Below the pieces are notes generated by a model that was not told the origin of the DNA, did no database searches, and saw nothing but the letters and a program-made list of their open reading frames with translations. A stretch of DNA of 64,000 bases from Hungatella sp. Lineage in GTDB: Bacteria > Bacillota > Clostridia > Lachnospirales > Lachnospiraceae. Position numbers and translations under genes: made by a program. How positions within the stretch are numbered: the first letter of the stretch is position 1; each line of letters starts with the position of its first letter. The DNA is taken from positions 1 to 64,000 of the forward strand of contig JAAWHK010000004.1 of the NCBI GenBank assembly GCA_022795805.1. Reading direction: 5' to 3'. Shown here piece after piece: positions 17,701 to 27,114 of the stretch.

Positions 17701-18819
17701 ATGACGGATATGGACCGGGGAGAGTGGGGAAGGTTGGACGAGAGGAAAGAAAGCATTGTTTTTTTCATAGGAGACATGAGCCATTCCGGAGGTACGGAGA
17801 GGGTTCTGTCGGTCATAGCCAACGGGCTGTCGGACAGGGGGTATCCCGTGACCGTGGTCAGTCTTTGGGGGGACGGCAGGACGTTTTTCCCGATGGGAAG
17901 ACAGGTGAAGGTCAGGTGGATAAAGAGAGAGTGCCCGAAGGCAGGCATACCGGGACGGCTTAAGTTTCTCTGTTCCGTCTTGAGGAAGGCGGACGCCCGC
18001 ATTCTGGTGGACGTGGATATGATCCTGGGGTGCTACTCCCTGTTTATGAAATGGCGGATACCCGGATTGTACTGGATCTCGTGGGAGCATTTTTACTATG
18101 ATTTCCCCTTTGAAAGGTACAGGCTTGTGCGAAAGGCGGTGAGGAGGCTGGCGGGAAGATACGCGGACCGTCTGGTGGTCCTGACCCGGGCGGACCGGCA
18201 GGTTTACGCTGGGAGGATGGCCTTAAAAAACAGGATCGTCTGCATCCACGACCCGGCTCCCTTTGATACAGGGTATGAAAAAGAGGAGGAGACTCCCATG
18301 ATCTTTGGAGCCGGGCGGCTCACAAAGGTGAAGGGGTTCGACATGCTGCTGAAAAGCTGGAAGCTGCTGGAGGAGAAATATCCCCGGTGGACCATGGTGA
18401 TCGCGGGATGCGGGGAGGAGAGGGAGGCTCTGGAAAAGCAGGCCGGGGACCTGGGGCTAAAACGGCTGACATTTGCGGGCAATGTGCCGGATATTGAGGC
18501 GTATTACCAAAAAGCAGCGTTTTTTGTTCTTCCCTCCAGGAACGAGGGGTTCGGCATGGCGCTGCTGGAGGCCATGTGCTTTGGCCTTCCGGCGGTGTGT
18601 TACGCCTGCAGGATGGGGCCAAAGGAGATCGTGGAGGATCAGAAAACCGGATTTTTGGTGGAACCGGGGGATATATCCGCCTTTGCCGGGAAGATGGAAG
18701 TTCTTATGAGGGATATGGAGCTGCGCAGGCAGATGGGGCAGGCGGCTGCCAGGTCAGCCGGGCGGTTTGAGAGGGAGAAGATTCTGGATAAGTGGGAATC
18801 TTTGATAAGTGGGAGATGA
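17701..18819 (+). CDS. GT4 family glycosyltransferase
   Basis: A 372-residue GT-B transferase. It starts with VFFIGDMSHSGGTERVLSVIA, the acceptor-side glycine loop. It then has FGAGRLTKVKGFDMLLKSW and the donor-site motif RNEGFGMALLEAMCFGLP. This pattern is close to enzymes that transfer hexoses or N-acetylhexosamines onto lipid-linked glycans, but specificity is not readable. It lies 6 bases after the DUF4832 gene, and its stop overlaps the next start (ATGA). Confidence 0.88.
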   Translation: MTDMDRGEWGRLDERKESIVFFIGDMSHSGGTERVLSVIANGLSDRGYPVTVVSLWGDGRTFFPMGRQVKVRWIKRECPKAGIPGRLKFLCSVLRKADARILVDVDMILGCYSLFMKWRIPGLYWISWEHFYYDFPFERYRLVRKAVRRLAGRYADRLVVLTRADRQVYAGRMALKNRIVCIHDPAPFDTGYEKEEETPMIFGAGRLTKVKGFDMLLKSWKLLEEKYPRWTMVIAGCGEEREALEKQAGDLGLKRLTFAGNVPDIEAYYQKAAFFVLPSRNEGFGMALLEAMCFGLPAVCYACRMGPKEIVEDQKTGFLVEPGDISAFAGKMEVLMRDMELRRQMGQAAARSAGRFEREKILDKWESLISGR

Positions 18820-19844
18820 ATAAGAGGGAGATGAAAGTGTCGGTGATTATCCCTGTGTACAACAGACAGGCCTTTATCAGGCAGTGTGTGGGTTCGGTGG
18901 TTGAGCAGACGTGGAGAGATCTGGAGATCATCCTTGTGGACGACGGTTCCGGGGACGAAAGCCTGGCCATATGCAGGCAGATGGAGGCTGAGGACGACCG
19001 GATCCGGGTGGTGTCCCAGGACAGCCGGGGCGTGTCGTCCGCGCGGAACCGCGGGCTTTCCATGGCCCGGGGGGAGTACGTGTTTTTTCTGGACAGCGAC
19101 GATACGGTCTGCCCCCTGCTTTTGGAAACATTTGTCCGGCAGGCGGGGGAATGGGGGGCAGGGGTGCTGTTTTGCTCCTACACCAGGAGAGATCCGAAGG
19201 AGGACGGCGCCGGATGGGAGGACATCCAAAACGGCAGAACGATCCGGGAGCCATGGATCGAGAGTACCAAAAAGGAGAGCGAAGAGTGGTTTCACAAGAA
19301 GCATCACAGGGAACTGTCCGGTATCGGCGGGAAGATGATAGACCGCAGGCTTATAGGAGACTTGCAGTTTGACCGGGAGATTTCCGGCGGGGAGGATACG
19401 GTTTTTATGTACAATCTGATCCGCCGGGGCGTGAGGCTGGCCTGCCTTGACCGGCAGTGGTATTACTACCGGGAGCACGAGGGGAGCCTGTCCCATCTGA
19501 ACCGGATCGAAAAGAGCAGGCAGAGTTTTAAGGCTTATGAGTTTATAAGAGATGAGGAGTACCGAAGGGGCAGCCGGTGGGCCGGAGAGTGGGAGTACCG
19601 GTTTGTCTGGGACATCCTGACCAGATATCTGCTCATGTGTGAGCAGAAGGACAGGGACGGGAGCAGGGATTTGAGAGAGAGGATGCTAAAGGAGATGAGG
19701 CATCCATTATATAGAGCGTTTTCAGCCGGGAGAAAGGCGGTTTTCGGGGGATTGTTTTTTGGCTGTTCCCATATCCCTCCGGTGAGATGGCTGTGGATGA
19801 GAAAGAGGCGGGAGCCGGATCGTAAGATTTGCGGAAAAGCGTGA
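18816..19844 (+). CDS. GT2 family glycosyltransferase
   Basis: A 342-residue GT-A enzyme: SVIIPVYNRQAFIRQC, VDDGSGDES, SARNRGLSMARGEYVFFLDSDD (the DxD metal site) and GEDTVFMYNL. It transfers a sugar from a nucleotide donor in the cytoplasm. The ATG at 18816 overlaps the previous stop. A GTG at 18792 and an ATG at 18831 in the same frame are alternatives, and none has a well-spaced ribosome site. The C-terminal region has a membrane-binding hydrophobic patch (AVFGGLFFG). Confidence 0.88.
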   Translation: MNKREMKVSVIIPVYNRQAFIRQCVGSVVEQTWRDLEIILVDDGSGDESLAICRQMEAEDDRIRVVSQDSRGVSSARNRGLSMARGEYVFFLDSDDTVCPLLLETFVRQAGEWGAGVLFCSYTRRDPKEDGAGWEDIQNGRTIREPWIESTKKESEEWFHKKHHRELSGIGGKMIDRRLIGDLQFDREISGGEDTVFMYNLIRRGVRLACLDRQWYYYREHEGSLSHLNRIEKSRQSFKAYEFIRDEEYRRGSRWAGEWEYRFVWDILTRYLLMCEQKDRDGSRDLRERMLKEMRHPLYRAFSAGRKAVFGGLFFGCSHIPPVRWLWMRKRREPDRKICGKA

Positions 19845-19877
19845 GGGCGAACATAGCGGTGAGAGGGGAGGAAGATT

Positions 19878-21125
19878 GTGACGGATCGGATATCGGTTAT
19901 TGTTCCGGTGTACAATGGGGCACGGTATATCCGGGATTGTGTTGGTTCGGTTCTGGAACAGACGTACACGGATTTTGAGCTGCTGGTCGTGGACGACGGT
20001 TCGACGGACGACAGCAGGCGGATCTGTGAGAAGCTCGGTGAAGAGGACGACCGGATACGGGTGGTGAGCGGGCCCCATAAAGGGGTGTCGGCTGCGCGGA
20101 ACAGAGGGATAGAGGAGGCAGAGGGGAAGTATCTGTTTTTTCTGGACAGCGACGATATGATTCACCCGCGGCTTTTGGAGGAGCTGCAAAGGCTGATGGA
20201 GAAAGACAAAACGGGCATCGCCGGGGAAGGGTACCTTGAGATTAAAGACGGGGATTTTGACAGGCCCGGGGGGAGAGAGAAAAAAGGCAGACGGCCGGAG
20301 GCGATGTATCTTGACAGCAGTCAGGCGGCCGATTACGATACCTTCGGCAGTTCCGGGACGAAATTTTATGCAATCGGAGGCAAGATGCTCCGCCGTGAGG
20401 CCATGCACGGCGTCAGATTCCGTGAGGAGCTGACCCATGGCGAGGATACGCTGTTTATGTATCAGCTGATTTCCTGCGGGTTGGACGCCTCCATTCTGAA
20501 GGCCGACTGGTATTATTACAGGACTCACGAGGGAAAGACTACCAGTGTGTACACGGTTGCGGCCTGCAGGTGCAGACATGGGGTTAACCGATACATACGG
20601 GATCACGAACTTCAGCGGGGAAGAAGAGAGAATGCCGTTCGGTGGGAGAACGCCACGGCGGCTTCCGTCATGAAATGGTATACAGTGGCCGAAGACGCCG
20701 GGGACAGGCAGCTGAAACGGTATGCGAGAATGCTGGGGGCCAGGGAAAGAAGAACGGAGCTGTTTTCCTGCCTGCGTCCGGAGAGAAAAGCAGAATTTTA
20801 TCTGGCGCTTTACTGCCCTCCGGCTTTTCGGATCGCATCCCCTCTGCCGTATAAATGGCTGGGGACAGAGGACAGATGGGAATGGGTGCGGCAGCGGGGA
20901 AAGGTGAAGTGCCGGATATGGAAATTCTGTACCAAATGGAAATGGAAGATAAAGGGAAGGATAACCTGGCTTAAATGGCTGGCCAGGGAGGAGTGGGCGA
21001 AGTCGTGGAAGATACGAACCAAGGTTAAGTGGAGATTTATACGGCTGAAAAGCCTGGTCAGGGAAGCGTGGGCAGGGAGTTGGTTTGAGGAGAGACATGG
21101 AAGGAGGCGGACATGGAGGAGCTGA
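19878..21125 (+). CDS. GT2 family glycosyltransferase with Trp/Lys-rich tail
   Basis: 415 residues; GTG start with GGGGAGGAAG upstream. The GT-A part (1-270) has SVIVPVYNGARYIRDC, VDDGSTDDS, FFLDSDD and THGEDTLFMYQL. The last 90 residues are an unusual basic and tryptophan-rich tail, with repeated short Trp/Lys blocks such as WKFCTKWKWKIKGR and WLKWLAREEW, probably a membrane-surface anchor. It is a close paralogue of the next gene. The reading frames overlap by 13 bases. Confidence 0.88.
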   Translation: MTDRISVIVPVYNGARYIRDCVGSVLEQTYTDFELLVVDDGSTDDSRRICEKLGEEDDRIRVVSGPHKGVSAARNRGIEEAEGKYLFFLDSDDMIHPRLLEELQRLMEKDKTGIAGEGYLEIKDGDFDRPGGREKKGRRPEAMYLDSSQAADYDTFGSSGTKFYAIGGKMLRREAMHGVRFREELTHGEDTLFMYQLISCGLDASILKADWYYYRTHEGKTTSVYTVAACRCRHGVNRYIRDHELQRGRRENAVRWENATAASVMKWYTVAEDAGDRQLKRYARMLGARERRTELFSCLRPERKAEFYLALYCPPAFRIASPLPYKWLGTEDRWEWVRQRGKVKCRIWKFCTKWKWKIKGRITWLKWLAREEWAKSWKIRTKVKWRFIRLKSLVREAWAGSWFEERHGRRRTWRS

Positions 21126-22207
21126 TATCGATAATCGTTCCGGTTTATAACTCAGAATCCTATATCGGCGGATGCATAGAGTCGGTTCTGAATCAGACAT
21201 ACCCGTATTTTGAGGTGATTCTGGCGGATGACGGCTCAAAGGACAAAAGCAGGGACTTGTGCGAATCGTTTTGCCGGAAGGATGAGCGGGTGCGGCTTCT
21301 GAATCTGGAACACAGAGGCGTTTCTGCGGCGCGGAACAGGGCCATGGAGGCGGCCCGGGGGGAGTACCTGTTTTTTCTGGACAGCGACGATGTCATCCAC
21401 CCTCAGCTTTTGGAGGCGCTTTTGGGACTGTTGAGGCGGGATCATGCCGCCATAGCCACGGAGACCCGCTTCTATGCGGGGGGCGGAGCGTTTCGAAAGC
21501 CCACGGAGTGGAGGCAGGAGGAGGACTGCACAGGCGAAAGCATGTATCTGGATTGCGATGCGGCCATTGATTACCGGAATTTCGGCAGTCCGGAGACCAC
21601 GCTGTACGTCATAGGGGGAAAGCTGATCAGCCGAAATGCGCTGGGGCAGGTGCGTTTCAACGAAAAGCTGACCCACGGGGAGGACACGCTGTTTCTTTAT
21701 GAGCTGATCGCCGCAGGCGGGGATGTGTCGGTGTTAAAGAGGGACTGGTACTATTACCGGATCCACGAAGGAGGGATTACCAGTGTATTTTCGGTGCCCA
21801 CATGCAAAAGCCGGCATAGGGTCAACCGGTATATCCGCAACCGGGAGATAAAAAGCGGGAGGCGGGAGAATGCCCTGCGCTGGGAGGGCGTAATCCTGAA
21901 CGCTCTGATGAAATGGTATGAGATCGGGCGCAGAGAGAGGGACACAGGGTTAGCGGCCTACGCAAAAAGGCTGGGGAATGCGGAGGTGAGATCCGGGCTG
22001 TTTTCCGATATGGCGGTAAAAAAGAGAGTCAATTTCTATATAACCATGTACGGCTTTCGGCTCCATCAGATAATCTCAGCAGGCTACAGGGCAGCTCCCT
22101 TTGCACGACGCATATGGTCTAAAGTGTGGACGGCCGTGCCGTTTATCTATCAGGCAGCGTTTATCTGTCAGGTGTTTTTGTCAGGAAAGAAGAGGAGCGG
22201 GGAGTAG
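21113..22207 (+). CDS. GT2 family glycosyltransferase (paralogue of upstream gene)
   Basis: 364 residues; the ATG is preceded by AAGGAGGCGG. It shows SIIVPVYNSESYIGGC, ADDGSKDKS, FFLDSDDVIHP and THGEDTLFLYEL. It shares the upstream enzyme's layout through the WYYYR.HEG and RENA(V/L)RWE stretches, so the two arose by tandem duplication, but it lacks the long Trp/Lys tail. The acidic residue in the second nucleotide-sugar motif reads ADDGS instead of VDDGS. It probably adds a related sugar in the same repeat unit. Confidence 0.88.
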   Translation: MEELISIIVPVYNSESYIGGCIESVLNQTYPYFEVILADDGSKDKSRDLCESFCRKDERVRLLNLEHRGVSAARNRAMEAARGEYLFFLDSDDVIHPQLLEALLGLLRRDHAAIATETRFYAGGGAFRKPTEWRQEEDCTGESMYLDCDAAIDYRNFGSPETTLYVIGGKLISRNALGQVRFNEKLTHGEDTLFLYELIAAGGDVSVLKRDWYYYRIHEGGITSVFSVPTCKSRHRVNRYIRNREIKSGRRENALRWEGVILNALMKWYEIGRRERDTGLAAYAKRLGNAEVRSGLFSDMAVKKRVNFYITMYGFRLHQIISAGYRAAPFARRIWSKVWTAVPFIYQAAFICQVFLSGKKRSGE

Positions 22208-23341
22208 ATGGAAACAGTAGGGAGAAAGAAAGCGGATGTGGGAATCATAACCTTTCACTGCGCAGATAATTACGGGGCCATGCTTCAGGCCTACGGCCTG
22301 AAACGCTATCTTGAGACCAGCGGCGTACCGGCGGATATCGTGCCCTATGAGCCGCCGTTTATGACCGGGAGGCACTGGTGGATTCCCTACATACCCATCG
22401 GAGGCCCAAAGAAATGTATCAGGTGGGGCGTCACCAGGTGGAGGGCCCACAAGCGCATGGGAACGGATTTTTTCAGGCTCAGGGCCAATATGAGGCGGTT
22501 TCGGAGAACGTATCTGGTCAGGCGGGGACAGGGACGCATTCTTTTTGCGTGGCAGATGAAGCGGCTTACGTACCGCTGCTACATCGTGGGAAGCGACCAG
22601 ATCTGGAATCCGGCCATAACCTGCGGCCTGCGGCCGGTGTATTTCGGGGCGTTCGAAAACCGAAGAAAAGAGAAGGTGGCGGCCTACGCGGCCAGTCTGG
22701 GGGGGAAAGCTCTGGAGGAGAGGTATGACGCGGAGTTTTCCGCTCTGCTGGCCCATGTGGACGTCATATCACTCAGGGAGGCTGCGGCTGTCCCCTATAT
22801 AGGGAAATTCCGCAGGGAGCCGATACAGGCGGTGCTGGACCCGGTTTTTCTGCCCGGGAAAGACGAGTGGGAGAAGATCGAGAAGCCGCCCCGAAGAGAG
22901 GGGTACATCCTTCTGTACGCCACGGAGCTGGACAGGGACATGATCGGGTATGCAAGGGAACTGTCGGAGAACACGGGGCTTAAGGTGGTGGAGCTGAGAA
23001 CCAACACCGGGGAGACGGACAAAAGCTTCCTGGTGGACTACACGGCCGGGCCGGCGGAGTTTTTGGGCTACATCCACAGGGCCGATTATGTGGTGACCAA
23101 TTCGTTCCACATGGCTGCGTTCAGCATTATTTATGAGAAGCGATTTCTGGCGTTTCTCCACAGCAGTTTCGGCGCCAGGATTCACAATATCCTTCAGATT
23201 CACGGGCTGGAAAGCCGGCTGTGTGAGAACGGCCGCAGGGCGGATATGAACGGGACCATTGACTGGGAGGACGTAAAGCGGAGGCGGGAAAGCTGCGCGG
23301 AGGAATCGAAGAGGTTTTTGACGGATCATATCCGTGTATGA
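22208..23341 (+). CDS. polysaccharide pyruvyl transferase family protein
   Basis: A 377-residue member of the CsaB/WcaK family, which transfers pyruvate from phosphoenolpyruvate to sugars as a ketal. Family motifs are clear: TFHCADNYGAMLQAYGLKRYL at the N-terminus, the GSDQIWNP motif in the middle, and TNSFHMAAFSIIYEK near the C-terminus. It starts at the base after the previous stop. Pyruvylation would add negative charge to the glycan. The next gene, an iron-sulfur protein, is a frequent neighbour of this family. Confidence 0.9.
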   Translation: METVGRKKADVGIITFHCADNYGAMLQAYGLKRYLETSGVPADIVPYEPPFMTGRHWWIPYIPIGGPKKCIRWGVTRWRAHKRMGTDFFRLRANMRRFRRTYLVRRGQGRILFAWQMKRLTYRCYIVGSDQIWNPAITCGLRPVYFGAFENRRKEKVAAYAASLGGKALEERYDAEFSALLAHVDVISLREAAAVPYIGKFRREPIQAVLDPVFLPGKDEWEKIEKPPRREGYILLYATELDRDMIGYARELSENTGLKVVELRTNTGETDKSFLVDYTAGPAEFLGYIHRADYVVTNSFHMAAFSIIYEKRFLAFLHSSFGARIHNILQIHGLESRLCENGRRADMNGTIDWEDVKRRRESCAEESKRFLTDHIRV

Positions 23342-23378
23342 CGGCCGTAAAGGGCAGTCACGGACAGGAGGAGAGAAC

Positions 23379-24482
23379 ATGAAGCTGTATGAAAACAAGG
23401 AGCAGTGCTGCGGGTGCGGCGCCTGTGAAGCTGTCTGCCAGGCGGGGGCTGTCTCCATGGTGCGGGACAGGGAAGGGTTTGCCTATCCCCGCACGGAGAT
23501 GTCCCTGTGTGTAAACTGCGGCCGCTGCCGGCAGGTATGTCCATTAAAACACAGGAGCCGGGGGGCGGGCGGGCATAAGTATTACGGTGCCCGCGCCCTG
23601 GATGAGTCCGTCAGGCATTCCAGCTCGTCGGGAGGCGTTTTTACGGTATTTGCACGACATATGTTCAGCCGGGGCGGAGCGGTCTTCGGGGCGGCCTACG
23701 ACGAGAACATGAGAGTGGTGCATTGCATGGCGGAGGATGAAACTCAGCTGGAGCGCATAAGGAGGACAAAGTATGTCCAGAGCGACATGGGAGGGATCTA
23801 CGGCCGGATCGAAAGCCTGTTGAAGGAGGGCAGACGTGTGCTGTTTAGCGGAACACCCTGCCAGGCCCATGGGCTGAGGCTTTTTCTGGAGAAACCGTGG
23901 GAGAATCTGGTGACCCTGGATCTGGTGTGTTACGGCGTACCCTCCCCCGGAATCTGGCAGGACTACGTGGCGTATCTGGAACACCGGCACGGCGGGAAGA
24001 TGAGGGAGTTTTCCTTCAGGGACAAACGTGGCGGGGACCACGGGCGGACGCGCTCCTATGTCATAGACGGCGAGGAGTATGCGGGCCCCCACGGAAAGGA
24101 CGGGTACTGCCTGATGTATTTCCGCAACTACATCCTGCGCCCTTCCTGCCATGAGTGTCCCTACTGCAGTGTGGACCGGGGCAGCGACATCACCATCGGA
24201 GATTTCTGGGGAATAGAGAAGGTGAAACCGGAGATGGACGACGGCATGGGAACATCCCTTGTGATCCTCCACACAAAGAAGGGGGAGAGGCTGTGGAATC
24301 AGGTGAGGGATCAGCTGACGGAATTTCAGTGCAAAAAAGAAGATGTCCTGCAGCCACGGCTTCTGACGCCTACGGACAGGGCAAAAGGAAGGCGATGGTT
24401 CATGCTCATGTACAGATTTCTGCCCTTTGACTTCATCGTGAAGGCGGTGGACGACATAAGATCCAGGAGGATATTGGGATGA
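23379..24482 (+). CDS. F420H2-dehydrogenase beta-like iron-sulfur protein
   Basis: 367 residues; ATG at 23379 behind AGGAGGAGAG. Two ferredoxin-type clusters are at the N-terminus (CCGCGACEAVC and CVNCGRCRQVC). These are followed by the FrhB/FdhB-like N-domain (HSSSSGGVFTVFA, FSGTPCQAHGL) and the C-domain with CHECPYC and ITIGDFWG. In methanogens this fold oxidises F420; in bacterial glycan loci it is a flavin/Fe-S redox protein of unproved role, usually beside a pyruvyltransferase as here. A sugar reduction or dehydration step is a reasonable guess only. Confidence 0.85.
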   Translation: MKLYENKEQCCGCGACEAVCQAGAVSMVRDREGFAYPRTEMSLCVNCGRCRQVCPLKHRSRGAGGHKYYGARALDESVRHSSSSGGVFTVFARHMFSRGGAVFGAAYDENMRVVHCMAEDETQLERIRRTKYVQSDMGGIYGRIESLLKEGRRVLFSGTPCQAHGLRLFLEKPWENLVTLDLVCYGVPSPGIWQDYVAYLEHRHGGKMREFSFRDKRGGDHGRTRSYVIDGEEYAGPHGKDGYCLMYFRNYILRPSCHECPYCSVDRGSDITIGDFWGIEKVKPEMDDGMGTSLVILHTKKGERLWNQVRDQLTEFQCKKEDVLQPRLLTPTDRAKGRRWFMLMYRFLPFDFIVKAVDDIRSRRILG

Positions 24483-26272
24483 GCGGGGATGAAGAGAGGG
24501 GAAAGCAGGCAATCCGGGGAAACGATGATCCAAGCAGTATGGAAGAATGGAAAGCGTACAAACAACAGAAACGAAGCCGCCTGAAAAACACGGATTTCAG
24601 CATCATATCCTTAAACTGCTGCGGGACCATTATCTACCGCGACATGGAGATGCCGTACCTGTCCCCGACAAACAACTTAAGCATGAGCGTGTCCGACTAC
24701 ATGAAACTGGCCGAGAACCTTAGGTGGTATATGGCGCAGGAACTGACGGAAGTGGAGGCGGACGCCCCCTACCCTGTGGGCATGCTGGGGGATATAAAGA
24801 TATACTTTGTCCACTACAAGACGTTTGAGGACGCAAAGGAGAAGTGGGAGAGGCGGAGAGAGAGGATCAACTGGGACAATCTGTTTTTTATGACCATGGA
24901 GAAGGCGGGGAATACCCGCGAACTTATGGAGCGCTTCGAACAGCTGCCCTGCAGAAATAAGGTTATTTTTACCAACAGGGAGTATCCGGAGTTTTCCGCT
25001 GCCTTTTATATAAAAGGGTTTGAGGGGCAGGACGGGCTGGGGGATATTACCGCTTTCCGGAGCAGATCGCCTATAAGAAGGTATGAGGACGATTTTGACT
25101 ACGTGGCGTTTCTGAACGGGGAGGGGAATTGCAAGGAACCCTGGTCCGGATTCGTAAAGGACAGGGTTACGGTCATAACCCCGGTGTACAACGGTGAGTC
25201 GCACCTGGCTTTCATGCTGGATTCCGTCCTGGGGCAGACGTATCCTCACATAGAGATGACCCTGATCGACGACGGTTCCACGGACAGGACGGTGGAGGTG
25301 GCGGAAAGCTACCGGGATAAGTTCAGGGCCAAAGGGTACGGCTACCGCATTATACGGGGATTTCACAAAAATGCCTCCGCAGCCGTCAATGGGGGCCTTC
25401 CCTATGTGACCGGGGAGTTTCTGATCTGGCCGGACAGCGACGACATTCTGGAGCCAGAGTCCGTGGAAAAGAGAGCCGCCTTTCTGAAGGCGCATCCAAC
25501 ATACGGCGCGGTGCGCTCCCAGTCCTACTATTTTGACCGGGACAAGGGCATGCTGGATAAGTCGGACGAAAAGATCGGGGATCCGGACCGGGAAGAACTG
25601 TTCTGGGATATTCTGGAGTTTAAGACGTACGTGTGCTGCGGATGTTACATGGTAAGGTCCGAGGAGTTTTTTAAGATTTATCCGGAGCGCCGCATACCGG
25701 AGTACCCGGTGGGACAGAATTTCCAGATGCTTCTGCCCTTTATGTACCGCCACAGATGCTTCACGATCCGGGAGCCTCTGTACGGGGTCTGCGTCCGGGA
25801 AGGAAGTCACTCCAGGACGCCCCTTGGCCGTGAGGAGGAGGAGCAGAAATACCGGGATTATGAGAGTCTGGTGGACGAGATTGCGGGCATCTGCGGGATC
25901 CGGGACAAGGCGTCCAAAAGGCGTATCCTGTGCTGGAAGGTGAAGAGGCGGTACGAGATCGCGTGGAAGTACGGGGAGAGGAAACAGATGGCAAAGGCGC
26001 TGTTCCATCTGTGTCTGTGCGGGAGAAGCGGGCTGAAACTCTTCGGGGAGCGGGTCAGGATCCTGTGGAAGCACAACCGGATCGCGGGGGTGAAGACGTG
26101 GCTCTACTGGAGATTCAGGATCGGTACGGCGAAAGTCCTGGGGGTATGTATAAGGGGTTGGAAAAAGACTGCAGGCTGGTGTGTGCGAAAGGGCGGCTGG
26201 GTATACTGGAGGGTCAGGATCTGGAGGGCAAACCGGCGCAGAAAGGGGAAGAAGGAGTCTGAGGACAACTGA
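24479..26272 (+). CDS. DUF1919-GT2 fusion protein
   Basis: 597 residues in two modules. Residues about 35-210 match DUF1919, a family of exopolysaccharide-associated proteins (SLNCCGTIIYRDM, YPVGMLGDIKIYFVHY, INWDNLFFM, CRNKVIFTNREYPE). Residues about 230-480 are a GT2 domain (VITPVYNGESHLAFMLDS, IDDGSTDR, WPDSDD). The last 90 residues are basic and Trp-rich (WLYWRF, GWVYWRVRIW), likely a membrane-surface tail. The ATG overlaps the previous stop. A stand-alone DUF1919 protein is encoded at 28501. Confidence 0.85.
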   Translation: MSGDEERGKQAIRGNDDPSSMEEWKAYKQQKRSRLKNTDFSIISLNCCGTIIYRDMEMPYLSPTNNLSMSVSDYMKLAENLRWYMAQELTEVEADAPYPVGMLGDIKIYFVHYKTFEDAKEKWERRRERINWDNLFFMTMEKAGNTRELMERFEQLPCRNKVIFTNREYPEFSAAFYIKGFEGQDGLGDITAFRSRSPIRRYEDDFDYVAFLNGEGNCKEPWSGFVKDRVTVITPVYNGESHLAFMLDSVLGQTYPHIEMTLIDDGSTDRTVEVAESYRDKFRAKGYGYRIIRGFHKNASAAVNGGLPYVTGEFLIWPDSDDILEPESVEKRAAFLKAHPTYGAVRSQSYYFDRDKGMLDKSDEKIGDPDREELFWDILEFKTYVCCGCYMVRSEEFFKIYPERRIPEYPVGQNFQMLLPFMYRHRCFTIREPLYGVCVREGSHSRTPLGREEEEQKYRDYESLVDEIAGICGIRDKASKRRILCWKVKRRYEIAWKYGERKQMAKALFHLCLCGRSGLKLFGERVRILWKHNRIAGVKTWLYWRFRIGTAKVLGVCIRGWKKTAGWCVRKGGWVYWRVRIWRANRRRKGKKESEDN

Positions 26273-26333
26273 CATCCTGAGATCGGACGGCAATGAGAAG
26301 CCAGAGCGAGTTTCGAAAAAGAGAGGTGTGGAC

Positions 26334-27113
26334 ATGCGCTTTTGGAGAAATTTGAAAAAGTATCACGAGTATGCGCTGTATGAAGCCAGAGCCAGGCTGA
26401 AATCGGAGGTGACCTCCTCCTATCTCAACTGGATCTGGTGGATTCTGGAGCCGTTCCTCACAATGCTTATCTATATTTTTGTGTTTGGCCATATTCTGAA
26501 AGTATCGGAACCTAACTACGCCGTCTTTCTGTTTATGGGAATCCTCATGTGGAATTTTTTCGGCGGGGTGGTGCGGTCCAGCGTTCTGCTGGTGAAGATC
26601 AACCAGGACATCATATCGAAAGTGTATGTGCCCAAATACATGCTGCTCATCAGCAACATGTATCAGTATGTCTGCAAATTCGGATTCGGCATGCTGGTGG
26701 AGCTTGTCATGCTCCTTATATTCCGTGTACGGTTCGGGTGGCATATGCTGTATGCCATTCCGTTTTTCATAGGGTACTCCATGCTGGCATTCGGCGTCTC
26801 CAGCATACTGATACACTTTGGAGTCTATGTCTACGACCTTACCTACGTGGTGGGGATCATACTGAATTTTGTCATGTATCTCAGCGGGATTTTTTACTCC
26901 ATCGAGGGAAGGCTTCCCGGCAATTTCGGGAAGATGGCGTCCAAATTTAATCCGGTGGCGTTTTTTATCTCGTCCATGAGGGATATCATGATATACGGAA
27001 AAGCGCCGTCCCTTGTGTGGCTCTTTCTGTGGTGCGTTGTGTCCGTGCTTTTGGCATCCATCGGAATCATGCTGATTCATAAAAACGAGAACAATTACGC
27101 GAAGGTGATCTGA
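26334..27113 (+). CDS. ABC-2 polysaccharide exporter, permease
   Basis: 259 residues with six membrane helices in the Wzm/TagG arrangement, starting with an amphipathic helix (FWRNLKKYHEYALYEA). The sequence LKSEVTSSYLNWIWWILEP is typical of these permeases. The start at 26334 is preceded by GAGAGG; the frame is open further upstream without a ribosome site. With the next gene it forms an exporter for a lipid-linked glycan or teichoic-acid-like polymer, a route separate from PelG. Confidence 0.9.
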   Translation: MRFWRNLKKYHEYALYEARARLKSEVTSSYLNWIWWILEPFLTMLIYIFVFGHILKVSEPNYAVFLFMGILMWNFFGGVVRSSVLLVKINQDIISKVYVPKYMLLISNMYQYVCKFGFGMLVELVMLLIFRVRFGWHMLYAIPFFIGYSMLAFGVSSILIHFGVYVYDLTYVVGIILNFVMYLSGIFYSIEGRLPGNFGKMASKFNPVAFFISSMRDIMIYGKAPSLVWLFLWCVVSVLLASIGIMLIHKNENNYAKVI

Positions 27114-27114
27114 T

